Source: AC-32 sp963772975
GTDB lineage: Bacteria; Actinomycetota; Thermoleophilia; Gaiellales; Gaiellaceae
NCBI GenBank assembly: GCA_963772975.1
Contig: CAVYZH010000013.1
Coordinates: 1 to 19,897 of the forward strand
DNA length: 19,897 bases
Direction: 5' to 3'
The notes beneath the pieces are model-generated. The model saw only the letters and a list, made by a program, of their open reading frames with translations. It was not told where the DNA came from and ran no database searches. The position numbers and the translations under genes were made by a program. This document shows positions 7,393 through 15,022 of this stretch, piece by piece (the stretch's first letter is position 1; the number at the start of each line of letters is the position of its first letter).

Positions 7393-8966
7393 GCCCGCCG
7401 GGGCGCGGAAGGCCGCGACCAGTCGAAGCGGGCGATGTGAAACGCCCGCCGGCTCAAAGTTCCCGCAGCGGAGGGCGCCGGGGCGACGGTCACCCTGATC
7501 GTGCCCGTACACGTCGAGGTGCCGGCAGCGCAGACCTTGTAGGAGTACGTCCCCGCCGGCTTGCGCTTGAGATCGTCGGTGTACGACCCGCTGTTGGCCA
7601 CGGTCGCCTTGCGGCCGCCGTTGCGGAAGACGTCGACGCGTGAGGCCTTGAGGCCGGCCCAGTGGAGCGCGACCTTCGTCCCGCTGACCGACGCGTTCAG
7701 CGAGGGCGGCGCGGCAGGAGGTGGCGGCGCTGGCGGCGGCGGGAGCGGAGCCGCCGTGCCCGACGAGGAGCGCAGGATCGCGCCGCTCGTCGGGCCGAGC
7801 GTGACCGAAGTCGTCGAGGAGCCGTCGTCGCGTAGGTAGGGCTGCTCGAGTGCGACGGTGACCGTCGAGCCGGTCGGGTTGACGAGCACCGTGCCGCCGC
7901 TGAAGTCGCGCCGCCAGGCCGAGCCGACCTGGAAGCGGGCCCCGACGGGCGTGCCGACGTCGGCCGTCCAGTCGGGCGCGTACGGGTCCTGCGCCTCGGG
8001 GTCGCTGGGCTCGAACATCAGAGCGCTGTTACTCGCGGGCTCGTCGAAGAGCAGGAAGTTCGCCCGCGCCCACACCATCGACCGTGTGTCGGACTTCGGG
8101 GCGTATGTGATGCCGATGAAGATCTTGCCCGCCTGCTCGGTGAGCGTCTGGAACTTCTGCCGGTAGGTCCAATCGGCGTCGGCGAACCAGCTCGAGCTAG
8201 TCGAGCCCCACTTCGAGTAGTACTCCTGGGCGGCGCCCGAGGTGAACTGGAGCCAGTCGCTCCACGTCGCCTGCGCGTCGTAGTCGGCGGCCCACGGAGC
8301 GGAGAGGTTCGGCACCGCTAGCAGCCCTGACGACTTGAGCGCGGGCCCAACGGTCGCGAGCATGCTGCGAGTAGCGGCGCGCCAGGCGGCCGGCGTCTGG
8401 TACTTGGCGATCGTCCGGCCGTTCAGGTGCCAGGACATGTCGGTGTTGGTGTCGTCCATGAAGACGCCGTCCCAGCCGCCCGAGCGCGCGTCGGCGAGCA
8501 CGTTCGAAAGCCACTTCGCCTGATAGGCCGGGTTGCCGACATCCATCATCCATGCCTGCGCGAAGCTCGCGGAGTTGAGTCGGCCGCCCGCCGGGCTCGT
8601 GAGGAACCAGTCCGGATGGTTCCAGTTCGCGTCGCAGTAGCCGACCCCGGTCGACTGGTGCGGCAGGTCGACGCCATCCAAGCAGCCGTACGAGACAGTG
8701 AAGCTGAGGTTCTTGTAGACGAGTGCCTTCAGGTTCGGGTTCGCCGCCTTGAGTGCCGGGAGCGTCGGCGCGTCCCAGGAGTTGAGGATCACGTAGCGGT
8801 AACGGGAGAGGTCGCCGCCCGCCTGGGCGCAGCCGCTGCAGATACGCAACGCGGCGATGTTGCCAGGCCCGGAGGCGGCGCGCGCGGCCGTCGCCTGTCC
8901 GGCGAGGAGGACGAGGGCGAAGGTGGCGGCGATCAGGACGAAACGGCGTGGACCTGCGGCGGTCAC
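7371..8966 (-). CDS. Secreted putative glycoside hydrolase (GHL15-like TIM barrel) with Fn3-like C-terminal domain
   Basis: This is an exported protein of 531 residues. Residues 1-30 form a signal peptide (RR then a hydrophobic stretch ending near AARA-AS). Residues 37-330 resemble the hypothetical glycosyl hydrolase family 15 (GHL15) barrel: YRYVILNSWDAPTLPALKAA at 56-75, LKALVYKNLSF, DVGNPAYQAKWL, and WDGVFMDDTNTD at 165-176, where D171/D172 are candidate catalytic acids. A small beta domain (about 345-400, RRDFSGGTVLVNPTG), a proline-rich linker at 407-421 and an Fn3-like domain at about 423-496 follow. Cysteine pairs (C43/C46, C95/C111, C479/C486) could form disulfides outside the cell. 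The GTG at 8966 directly precedes the signal peptide. Its place among glycan genes suggests trimming or release of the exported polysaccharide. Activity is not demonstrated for this family, so function is inferred. The 3' end overlaps the GT4 gene. Confidence 0.75.
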   Translation of the reverse strand: MTAAGPRRFVLIAATFALVLLAGQATAARAASGPGNIAALRICSGCAQAGGDLSRYRYVILNSWDAPTLPALKAANPNLKALVYKNLSFTVSYGCLDGVDLPHQSTGVGYCDANWNHPDWFLTSPAGGRLNSASFAQAWMMDVGNPAYQAKWLSNVLADARSGGWDGVFMDDTNTDMSWHLNGRTIAKYQTPAAWRAATRSMLATVGPALKSSGLLAVPNLSAPWAADYDAQATWSDWLQFTSGAAQEYYSKWGSTSSSWFADADWTYRQKFQTLTEQAGKIFIGITYAPKSDTRSMVWARANFLLFDEPASNSALMFEPSDPEAQDPYAPDWTADVGTPVGARFQVGSAWRRDFSGGTVLVNPTGSTVTVALEQPYLRDDGSSTTSVTLGPTSGAILRSSSGTAAPLPPPPAPPPPAAPPSLNASVSGTKVALHWAGLKASRVDVFRNGGRKATVANSGSYTDDLKRKPAGTYSYKVCAAGTSTCTGTIRVTVAPAPSAAGTLSRRAFHIARFDWSRPSAPRRAQRAIRR

Positions 8967-9016
8967 GCCGTTGCCATCGTCCGAGTGTGCCAGGGGCTAC
9001 GCCCTCGTTCGAGGCA

Positions 9017-10108
9017 TCAACCCGCGAGCTCCTCGTAGAGCCCGACCAGGCGCCCGACCATGCGGTCGAGCGAGAGCTCTTCCTGCGCGAGCCGGCGGCC
9101 CTCGGCACCGAGCGCGGCCGCCTGCTCGGGGTCGCCGAGGGCGTCGAGGAGCGCGCGCGCGAGGGCCTCGGCGTCGCCCTTGGGGGCGATCGCACCGGTC
9201 ACGCCCGGGCGCACGAGCTCGCCGACCCCGCCGACCTCGGTGGCGACGACGGCAACCGATGCGGCCATCGCCTCGACCACCGCCAGCGGGCTGCCTTCGT
9301 AGTCGCTCGCCAGCAGCGCGCATTCGGCCTCGGCGAGCAGCTCGGGCACGTCCTCGCGGGTGCCGAGGAACTGGACCGCGCCGCCGAGCCCGAGCTCGGC
9401 GGCGAGCGCTCCGGCCTCGGTGCGCAGCGAGCCGTCGCCGACGACGTGCAGCTCGGCGTCCGGGATTTGCTCCCGTACCGAGGCGAGGGCCCGGATCGCC
9501 AGGTCCGGCCGCTTCGGCGGCGCGAGCCGCCCGACCATCAGGATCCGGCCGCGCACCGTCCGGCGCGGCAACGCGAAGCGCTCGAGCGGGACGCCGTTCG
9601 GGATCACGCGGTACTGTCCCGGATCGCCGACCCGAGCAGCGAGGCCCGCGTCGCGCTCGTCCGCCGAGAGCGCGACGATCGTCCGGCACCAGTGCGCGGC
9701 CAAGCGCTCCAGGTTCAGGTAGAGCCGGGCCTCCATTCCCTCCGCCGCCCACCACGACCAGCCGTGCGGGGTGAACACGCAGTCACGGCGGCGCCCACGC
9801 GTGGCCGCCGCGAGCCGGCCGAGGAAGCCGGCCTTCGCCGAGTGGACGTGGATCACGTCGGCTCGCCCGGCGAGCCGGACCAGCGTCGCCCACGAGCGCA
9901 CGTCGCCCGGCCGCGGCTCCCGGTGGCTCTCGATCGGGTGCAGGGCGACGCCGCTGCCCTCTAGGAGGGTCCAGGTCAGTGAGCCGCGCGGACAGGCCAC
10001 GTCGACGGCGAAGCGCTCGGCCGGAAGAGCCCGCACCAGGGTGACGAGATGACGCGCGACGCCGCCGTCGTGCGGCTGCGCGGCGAGGAGGAGTCGAATT
10101 CGGGCCAC
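9017..10108 (-). CDS. Glycosyltransferase family 4 (GT-B fold)
   Basis: This glycosyltransferase has 363 residues. The N-terminal strand MARIRLLLAAQPHDGGVARH leads into VIHVHSAKAGFLGRLAA, then FTPHGWSWW, VIPNGVPLERF, the donor-domain strand GRILMVGRLAPPKRPDLAI, ELHVVGDG and DYEGSPLAVVEAMA. The last carries a canonical E-x7-E motif for binding the nucleotide-sugar donor. GTG 10108 is chosen because the fold begins there; the frame remains open to 10189 but that would run into the divergent kinase gene. A TACCCT hexamer 7 bases before the GTG suggests a leaderless message. It precedes the hydrolase gene on the same strand by 50 bases, so the two may be co-transcribed. It belongs to the sugar-assembly set; the specific sugar is unknown. 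Confidence 0.9.
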   Translation of the reverse strand: MARIRLLLAAQPHDGGVARHLVTLVRALPAERFAVDVACPRGSLTWTLLEGSGVALHPIESHREPRPGDVRSWATLVRLAGRADVIHVHSAKAGFLGRLAAATRGRRRDCVFTPHGWSWWAAEGMEARLYLNLERLAAHWCRTIVALSADERDAGLAARVGDPGQYRVIPNGVPLERFALPRRTVRGRILMVGRLAPPKRPDLAIRALASVREQIPDAELHVVGDGSLRTEAGALAAELGLGGAVQFLGTREDVPELLAEAECALLASDYEGSPLAVVEAMAASVAVVATEVGGVGELVRPGVTGAIAPKGDAEALARALLDALGDPEQAAALGAEGRRLAQEELSLDRMVGRLVGLYEELAG

Positions 10109-10115
10109 GTCGCGC

Positions 10116-10121
10116 AGGGTA
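10116..10121 (-). promoter_or_regulatory. Candidate leaderless -10 element for the GT4 gene ending at 9017
   Basis: TACCCT on the minus strand fits TANNNT and ends 7 bases before GTG 10108. Transcription would then begin at about the start codon, and no Shine-Dalgarno is found there. The -35 side is weak. Confidence 0.45.
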
Positions 10122-10125
10122 TTGT
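10120..10125 (+). promoter_or_regulatory. Candidate -10 element for the polysaccharide operon
   Basis: TATTGT on the plus strand fits TANNNT and lies 53 bases before GTG 10179. It overlaps the minus-strand candidate by two bases, so the two divergent promoters would compete for the same DNA. No clear TTGAC-type -35 is visible. Confidence 0.35.
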
Positions 10126-10168
10126 TCGCTCCCCCCGAACCAGAGCGCGGAACCCGGTCCGGGCGCCC

Positions 10169-10175
10169 GAAAGGA
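10169..10175 (+). promoter_or_regulatory. Ribosome binding site deciding the start of the kinase gene
   Basis: GAAAGGA lies 3 bases before GTG 10179. It supports this start over the upstream TTG at 10122, which would prepend 19 residues unlike the Wzz domain. Spacing is shorter than usual. Confidence 0.5.
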
Positions 10176-10178
10176 CAC

Positions 10179-11546
10179 GTGTCCCTCAACGAGCTCTTGC
10201 AGGTCTTCTGGCGGCGAAAGCTGCTGATCGTCCTCGTCGTACTCGGCGTGATGGTGCCTGCCTACGTCGCGACGCAACTCGTCGCCCCCAAGTACGAGTC
10301 GACCGCGACGCTCACGCTGACGCCGAAGTCGAGCTCCGTCAGTGACCTCGTGCTGTTCGGAGTGTTCGACACCGTGATGCCGTTCTACGCGGAGGCGGGG
10401 AGCTCGCGCGCGACGCTCGACGCCGCGGAGCAGCGGCTCGGCCGGACGCTTTGCCCGATCTCGGTCGAAACGTTCAAGGGGACGGGGATCATGAAGATCA
10501 AGGCCCGCTGCACGAAGCCGCGGCTGGCGCAGCTGAGCGCAGCTGCGGCGACGCGAGTGCTGCTCAACCGCGTCTCCCGGAACGAGGTCGGGATCCCGTC
10601 GCTGAAGCTGCTCGAGCTGGACCCGCCGGCTCTGCCGACCACACCGGTCTTCCCGCGCACGAGGCTGACGTTGTTCGTAGCCTTGCTGCTGGGTCTCGGC
10701 CTGGGCCTCGGCGCGGCTCTGCTTCGCGAGAACCTGACCACGAAGGTCGAGACGGCTGACGACCTGGCGAGCGCCAGCGGCGCCCCGGTCTTCGCGGAGA
10801 TCCCCGCCGAGTCGGCGATCCTGAAGATGCACTCGCCCGAGGACCTCGCGACGAATCCGCGCTTGCGCATCGTCGCCGAAGCGCTGCGCGACCTGCGCAC
10901 GAACCTGCTCTTCACCGACGAGAGCATCCGCTCGATCGTCGTTACCAGCCCCGACGGCAGCCACGGCAAGACGACCGTCGCCTTCGCGCTCGCGGCCACG
11001 CTCGCGCGCGCGGGAGCCAAGACGATCCTCGTCGACTGCGACCTGCGCCGCGGCCGGGTCGCCGAGCTGCTCGAGGTTCCGCGCACGCCCGGGCTGCTTG
11101 ATGTCCTGCTCGCCGAGGTCGAGCTAAAGGACGCAATCCGCCCGTCGCGCGACTCGCTCGACGTGCTGCCCGGCGGGCGCCGCTCGGCCGACCCCGGCGA
11201 GTTGCTGACCCAGGCTTTCCCGGCGACGCTCGCAACGCTCGAGCGGGAGTACGAGGCGGTCATCATCGACGCCACGCCGGTAATCCCGATCAGCGACGCG
11301 CGGATCGTCGCACGTTACGCCGACGCGACGGTGCTCGTCGCGCGCGCCGGTACCGCGACTCGCCGGCAGGTGCGCGCGGCGGTTGAGCGCCTTGGGCTGA
11401 TCTCGGTCAAGCCGACCGCCGTCGTGCTCAACCACTCGACCGAGGTCAGCCGCTCCTCGTACTATGTGCGGCCGAACGAGTCCGACCTCGAGCCGCGCCG
11501 CGCCCGCCGCTACACCAGGAAACAGCGCGGCGCCGCCAGCAGCTGA
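10179..11546 (+). CDS. Polysaccharide co-polymerase/BY-kinase fusion (Wzz domain plus CpsD/Wzc-like ATPase)
   Basis: This is a membrane protein of 455 residues controlling polymer length and export. The Wzz-type part has the helix at about 15-33, a short external domain, a P-rich pre-membrane stretch (DPPALPTTPVFPRTR, 148-162) and a second helix at 163-183. The cytoplasmic kinase has Walker A SPDGSHGKTT at 257-266, Walker A' ILVDCDLRRGR at 283-293 and Walker B VIIDATPV at 361-368. The Walker A differs from the usual PGEGKS. Only three tyrosines (428, 429, 445) lie in the tail, fewer than in typical tyrosine-rich clusters. Both domains in one chain is the Wzc arrangement, although many Gram-positives split them. 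It opens the operon that ends with the matching phosphatase at 15978. A Tyr-kinase role is established for the family and inferred here. Confidence 0.9.
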   Translation: MSLNELLQVFWRRKLLIVLVVLGVMVPAYVATQLVAPKYESTATLTLTPKSSSVSDLVLFGVFDTVMPFYAEAGSSRATLDAAEQRLGRTLCPISVETFKGTGIMKIKARCTKPRLAQLSAAAATRVLLNRVSRNEVGIPSLKLLELDPPALPTTPVFPRTRLTLFVALLLGLGLGLGAALLRENLTTKVETADDLASASGAPVFAEIPAESAILKMHSPEDLATNPRLRIVAEALRDLRTNLLFTDESIRSIVVTSPDGSHGKTTVAFALAATLARAGAKTILVDCDLRRGRVAELLEVPRTPGLLDVLLAEVELKDAIRPSRDSLDVLPGGRRSADPGELLTQAFPATLATLEREYEAVIIDATPVIPISDARIVARYADATVLVARAGTATRRQVRAAVERLGLISVKPTAVVLNHSTEVSRSSYYVRPNESDLEPRRARRYTRKQRGAASS

Positions 11547-11556
11547 GCGAACTCCA

Positions 11557-12897
11557 GTGTTCGAAACGGCCCGCGTAGAAGCAGCCGTCCGCCGCCTTGA
11601 TGGCCAGCAGGCGCTCGGCCTTGCCGGGGTCGCCGGGGTCGGGGCGCTGATCGTGCTCGGCTCGGTCGTGTCGCCGAGAATGGTGCTGCTCCTGACGGTC
11701 GGGGCGGCGCTGCTCGTCTTCTTCGTCACGCACGTCGACTGGGCGATCCTCCTGGTCGTCGCCAGCGCGCCGCTCGAGGGCGCGTTCGCCTCGGGGCCGG
11801 CCGGGATCAGCGTCACCAAGCTCGCCGGCGGGCTTTGTATCGCCGCCTTCCTTTACGCGCTGGTCAAGGACCGGCGGGTGCTGGTCTTCGAACCTGGCCA
11901 GGCGCTCGTGCTGGGGCTGCTCGGGATCGCGCTCCTCTCGACCTCCTGGGCCGAGCACTCCTCCGCCGCGATCACCACCACCACGCGCTACGCGAGCTTT
12001 GCGGCGATCTACGTGATCATCACGCAGTTCGGCGCCGACCGCCTCCTGCAGCGGCGGATCGCCTGGACGCTGACGATCACGTGCTCGATCGCCGCGGCAC
12101 TGGGCCTGAACGAGTACCTGAACGGCTCGGAGCAGCTCGCGACTCTGAAATACGCACAGACGAACGACTTCGCCTTCGTCCTCGCCACGTCGCTGCCGTT
12201 CATGTTCTTCCTGCTCGGCCGGACGCGCGCCCTACGGCCGCTCTTGCTCGGCGCGATCGGGCTCGTCTCGGCGGCGATCCTGCTCAGCCTCTCGCGCGGC
12301 GCGTTCGTCGGGCTCGCGGCCGGGTTCGTGCTCTTCGTGCTGACCGACCGGCGGCGGCTACAGGTGACGCTCACCGCCGGGCTCGTGGCGGCGGTCGGGA
12401 CGCTGCTCGTGATCCACAGCAACCCGCAGCGTTTCCAGCAGTCGCTGGTGCTCAAGCAACAGGTTGCTCAGCAGAACGTCTCAACCCGCTTCGGCGCCTG
12501 GAGCGCGGCTGCCCGGCTCGCGACCGACCATCCACTGTTGGGCGTCGGGCCCGGAAACTTCCAGTTCCACTACAACGCGCTCACCGGCCAGCCGCTCGGG
12601 ACGTTCACGCTGGCCGTGGCGCACAACGCCCTGCTCGACGTCGGCGCCGAGCTCGGCCTGGTCGCGATGTGCCTCCTCTTGCTGTACCTGCTGCTGGCCT
12701 TCTTCCGCCTGACAGCGGCGATCCAGCGAGGCTATGGCGACGAGGGTTTCGTCCGGACGTTACGCATCTCGCTGACGATCGGGATCGTCAGCGCCATGTT
12801 CCTGTCGGAGCAGTACTTCCTGCCCTTCTGGCTGATCGGCGGCTTGGCCGCGGCGATCTGGGTCGACGGGCAGCGGCGCGAAACCGAACGCGGATGA
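11557..12897 (+). CDS. Wzy-type polysaccharide polymerase / O-antigen ligase family membrane protein
   Basis: This polytopic protein of about 446 residues has roughly 11-12 hydrophobic helices. It would join lipid-linked repeat units on the outer face of the membrane, or ligate glycan to an acceptor. O-antigen ligase/polymerase (Wzy_C) marks are visible: LSLSRGAFVGLAAG around 243-256, the large external loop from about 289 to 355 with HPLLGVGPGNFQFHYN at 325-340, and AHNALLDVGAELGLVAM at 355-371. GTG 11557 is 10 bases after the stop of the kinase gene; an in-frame start at 11464 would overlap that gene and add a non-membrane N-terminus. The stop overlaps the next gene's ATG as ATGA. Within the operon it most likely acts as Wzy, because a Wzx flippase and a Wzz/kinase are present. 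A ligase role cannot be excluded from sequence alone. Confidence 0.88.
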   Translation: MFETARVEAAVRRLDGQQALGLAGVAGVGALIVLGSVVSPRMVLLLTVGAALLVFFVTHVDWAILLVVASAPLEGAFASGPAGISVTKLAGGLCIAAFLYALVKDRRVLVFEPGQALVLGLLGIALLSTSWAEHSSAAITTTTRYASFAAIYVIITQFGADRLLQRRIAWTLTITCSIAAALGLNEYLNGSEQLATLKYAQTNDFAFVLATSLPFMFFLLGRTRALRPLLLGAIGLVSAAILLSLSRGAFVGLAAGFVLFVLTDRRRLQVTLTAGLVAAVGTLLVIHSNPQRFQQSLVLKQQVAQQNVSTRFGAWSAAARLATDHPLLGVGPGNFQFHYNALTGQPLGTFTLAVAHNALLDVGAELGLVAMCLLLLYLLLAFFRLTAAIQRGYGDEGFVRTLRISLTIGIVSAMFLSEQYFLPFWLIGGLAAAIWVDGQRRETERG

Positions 12898-14000
12898 AGG
12901 TCGTCTACGTCTCGACGATCGAGCGCGGCGGCCCCGTTACGCACTTGAGACAGCTCGCTCCACGCGTCGCGGCGGCCGGGATCGACGTCCACGTGCTCTG
13001 CGCCAGCGACGCGGCGGCCGAGAGCTTCCGCGAGCTGGGAGTGCGCGCCGAGGCGGTATCGGTGAGCCACAAGCTCGATGCGCCCGGCGCTGCCGGCCTC
13101 TGGCGGAAGCTGGCGGGGGCCGACCTCGTTCACACGCACGACCGGCGCGCGGGCCTGTTCGGGCGTCTCGCCGGCCGACTCCGCGGTGCCCGGGTGCTCC
13201 ATACGCTGCACGGGATGCCGGAGGAGATCGCAGCGAGGATCGGCCGCGCGGACGCCCCTGACCCGCCGGGCGTCTCGCGAGCCCGGCTCGCCTGGCTCGA
13301 GCATGGCTACCTGCCGCTCGAGGCGGGGCTGACACGACTCGGGCACGTGGTCACGCCGTCGCAGGCGATGGCCGACTTCCTGCTCGCCCATGGCTTCTCA
13401 CCCCGGCTGCTCCACGTGATTCCGCTCGGCGTAGAGACCGGAACGGTTCGCACCGGCGACGGGCACGACGTGCTCGTCGCCGGTGTGGCTGCGAACCTCG
13501 AGTACTGGAAGGGGATCGACGTCCTGCTCGAGGCGGCGCGCCTGGTGGAGGCCCCGCTGCGCATCGAGATCTACGGCGACGGTTCACTCCGCGGCCGGCT
13601 CGAGCGGCAGGCGCAGGACGGGCGCGTCGACGCGCGTTTCCACGGCTTCGTCGCCGACGTGCGCGAACGGCTCCCGGAGCTCGACATGCTCGTGCAGCCC
13701 TCGCGGGCCGACAACATGCCGCTCTCGATCCTCGAAGCCATGGCGGCCGGCCTCCCAGTCGTGGGAACCAGGGTCGGTGGGATCCCGGAGCTTGTGGTCG
13801 ACGGCGAGACGGGCTTGGTCGTCGAGCCCGAGAGCCCGCGCGCCCTGGCGGACGCCCTGGAGCAGCTCGCGGGGAACCCTGACCTGATTCGCCAGCTCGG
13901 GTGCAAGGGAGCGGAACGGGCCGCCGAGCATTTCTCGCCCGACAGAGTCGCCGAGCGGATTATCGCCCTCTACGAGGAACTGTGCGCATCCTCCACGTGA
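12894..14000 (+). CDS. Glycosyltransferase family 4 (GT-B fold)
   Basis: This glycosyltransferase has 368 residues. MKVVYVSTIERGGPVTHLRQ is the first strand and loop of the GT4 N-terminal domain. LVHTHDRRAGLFGRLAGRL, VLHTLHGMPEE and VTPSQAMADFLLAHG follow in the acceptor half, then LVAGVAANLEYWKGIDVLLEA, IEIYGDGSLR, RFHGFVADV and SRADNMPLSILEAMAAGLPVV in the donor half. The E-x7-E motif has Asp in place of the first Glu. The ATG at 12894 overlaps the stop of the polymerase gene by 4 bases (ATGA), and the end overlaps the next gene by 19 bases. Translation is therefore likely coupled along the operon. The sugar transferred is unknown. Confidence 0.9.
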   Translation: MKVVYVSTIERGGPVTHLRQLAPRVAAAGIDVHVLCASDAAAESFRELGVRAEAVSVSHKLDAPGAAGLWRKLAGADLVHTHDRRAGLFGRLAGRLRGARVLHTLHGMPEEIAARIGRADAPDPPGVSRARLAWLEHGYLPLEAGLTRLGHVVTPSQAMADFLLAHGFSPRLLHVIPLGVETGTVRTGDGHDVLVAGVAANLEYWKGIDVLLEAARLVEAPLRIEIYGDGSLRGRLERQAQDGRVDARFHGFVADVRERLPELDMLVQPSRADNMPLSILEAMAAGLPVVGTRVGGIPELVVDGETGLVVEPESPRALADALEQLAGNPDLIRQLGCKGAERAAEHFSPDRVAERIIALYEELCASST

Positions 14001-15022
14001 TCCAAGAGCTCGGCACCGGGGGCGCCGAGCAGGTGCTGCTCTCCACCTACCGCGGCGCCCGCGCGGCGGGCCACGAAGTCTTCGTCGCCGCGGCACCGGG
14101 ACCACTGGCCGCGCAGCTGGAAGCCGAGCCGTTCCCCGTGCCGCTCGTCGAGCGCCGGCCGTGGCGCATTCCCGCAGCCGCGAACTCCGTTCGCCGGGCC
14201 GTCCGCGAGACCCGGCCCGACCTGGTGCACGCGCACAATCCGACGATGGCAGTCGTCACCGGTCTCGCCACTCGCCGCGGAAGCCGGCCGCCTGGGCTCG
14301 TGAGCGTGCACGGCGTTCCGGAGGAGGACTGGCCGCGGACGGCGCGACTGCTGCGCCTGTCCGGCCTGCCGCCGGTCGCGTGCGGGCCCGGCGTGGCTGC
14401 GGCGCTGGAGCAGCACGGCTTGCCGCCGCTGGCGACGGTCCCGAATGCGGTGGGGCCCGCCCCGCCCCCCGCCGACCGCTCCGAGCTCGGTCTCGAGCCC
14501 GGGACGCGCCTCGTGCTCGCGGTCGGGCGGCTGGTGGAGCTGAAGAACCACGCGCTGGCGATCGCAGCACTGCCGCAGGTGCCTGGCGCGACCTTCGCGA
14601 TCGCCGGCGACGGGCCGCTGCGCCCGGAGCTCGAGCGGCTGGCCGCCGAAACCGGCGTCTCCGAGCGTGTCCGCTTCCTCGGCGTGCGGCCCGACGCGCG
14701 CGCGCTGATGGGCGCGGCCGACGTCGTCGTGATGCCGTCGCGCTCGGAAGGTCTGCCGCTCTCGGCACTGGAAGCCCTCGCCTCCGGCACGCCGCTGGTG
14801 GCGACCGAAGTTCGCGGCCTGCGCGAGCTCGTCGTCGACGGGCAGAGCGCCCTGCTGGTACCTGAGAACGCCGACGCCCTCGCCGACGCCCTGCGCCGGG
14901 TGCTCGACAACCCCTCACTGGCGCGGCGGCTCGGCGAAGCGGGCCGGCAGGTCGAGGGCGCCGGCTCGGACGAGCAGCTCGTGGCACGCTTCCTCGAGCT
15001 CTACGAGTGGCTGGCGGCGTGA
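13982..15022 (+). CDS. Glycosyltransferase family 4 (GT-B fold)
   Basis: This glycosyltransferase has 346 residues. GTG 13982 begins VRILHVIQELGTGGAEQVLL, the standard GT4 opening strand plus GGAE loop. LVHAHNPTMAVVTGLAT, LVSVHGVPEEDW, LVLAVGRLVELKNHALAI, FAIAGDGPLRPELE, VRFLGVRPDARALM and SRSEGLPLSALEALASGTPL follow, with an intact E-x7-E motif. GAGGA at 13974-13978 lies 3 bases before the GTG and supports this start over 13901, which would lie deep inside the preceding gene. The gene overlaps its upstream neighbour by 19 bases and its downstream neighbour by 4 (GTGA). It is probably one of the successive transferases building the repeat unit. Confidence 0.9.
   Translation: MRILHVIQELGTGGAEQVLLSTYRGARAAGHEVFVAAAPGPLAAQLEAEPFPVPLVERRPWRIPAAANSVRRAVRETRPDLVHAHNPTMAVVTGLATRRGSRPPGLVSVHGVPEEDWPRTARLLRLSGLPPVACGPGVAAALEQHGLPPLATVPNAVGPAPPPADRSELGLEPGTRLVLAVGRLVELKNHALAIAALPQVPGATFAIAGDGPLRPELERLAAETGVSERVRFLGVRPDARALMGAADVVVMPSRSEGLPLSALEALASGTPLVATEVRGLRELVVDGQSALLVPENADALADALRRVLDNPSLARRLGEAGRQVEGAGSDEQLVARFLELYEWLAA

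Noticed and set aside
5649..7643. A 664-codon plus-strand open frame spanning the fusion gene and the GT4 gene
   Set aside because: Its product is Arg/Ala/Gly-rich with no domain pattern. It is antisense to the fusion gene and out of frame with the GT4 gene, an expected effect of very high GC content.
7701..7751. GC-rich short repeat
   Set aside because: It encodes the proline-rich linker of the secreted hydrolase (residues 406-422), so codon repetition explains it.
9003..9014. Small inverted repeat CCTCG-TT-CGAGG between the GT4 stop and the hydrolase start
   Set aside because: The stem is only 4-5 base pairs with a tiny loop and no T-tract, so it is not convincing as a terminator or operator.
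9783..10964. A 393-codon minus-strand open frame across the promoter gap
   Set aside because: It is antisense to the Wzz/kinase gene and in another frame of the GT4 gene, with charged low-complexity composition and no motif.
11835..12893. Long in-frame N-terminal extension of the GT4 gene at 12894
   Set aside because: It is an Arg-rich shadow of the polymerase gene. The GT4 fold begins exactly at ATG 12894, which overlaps the polymerase stop.
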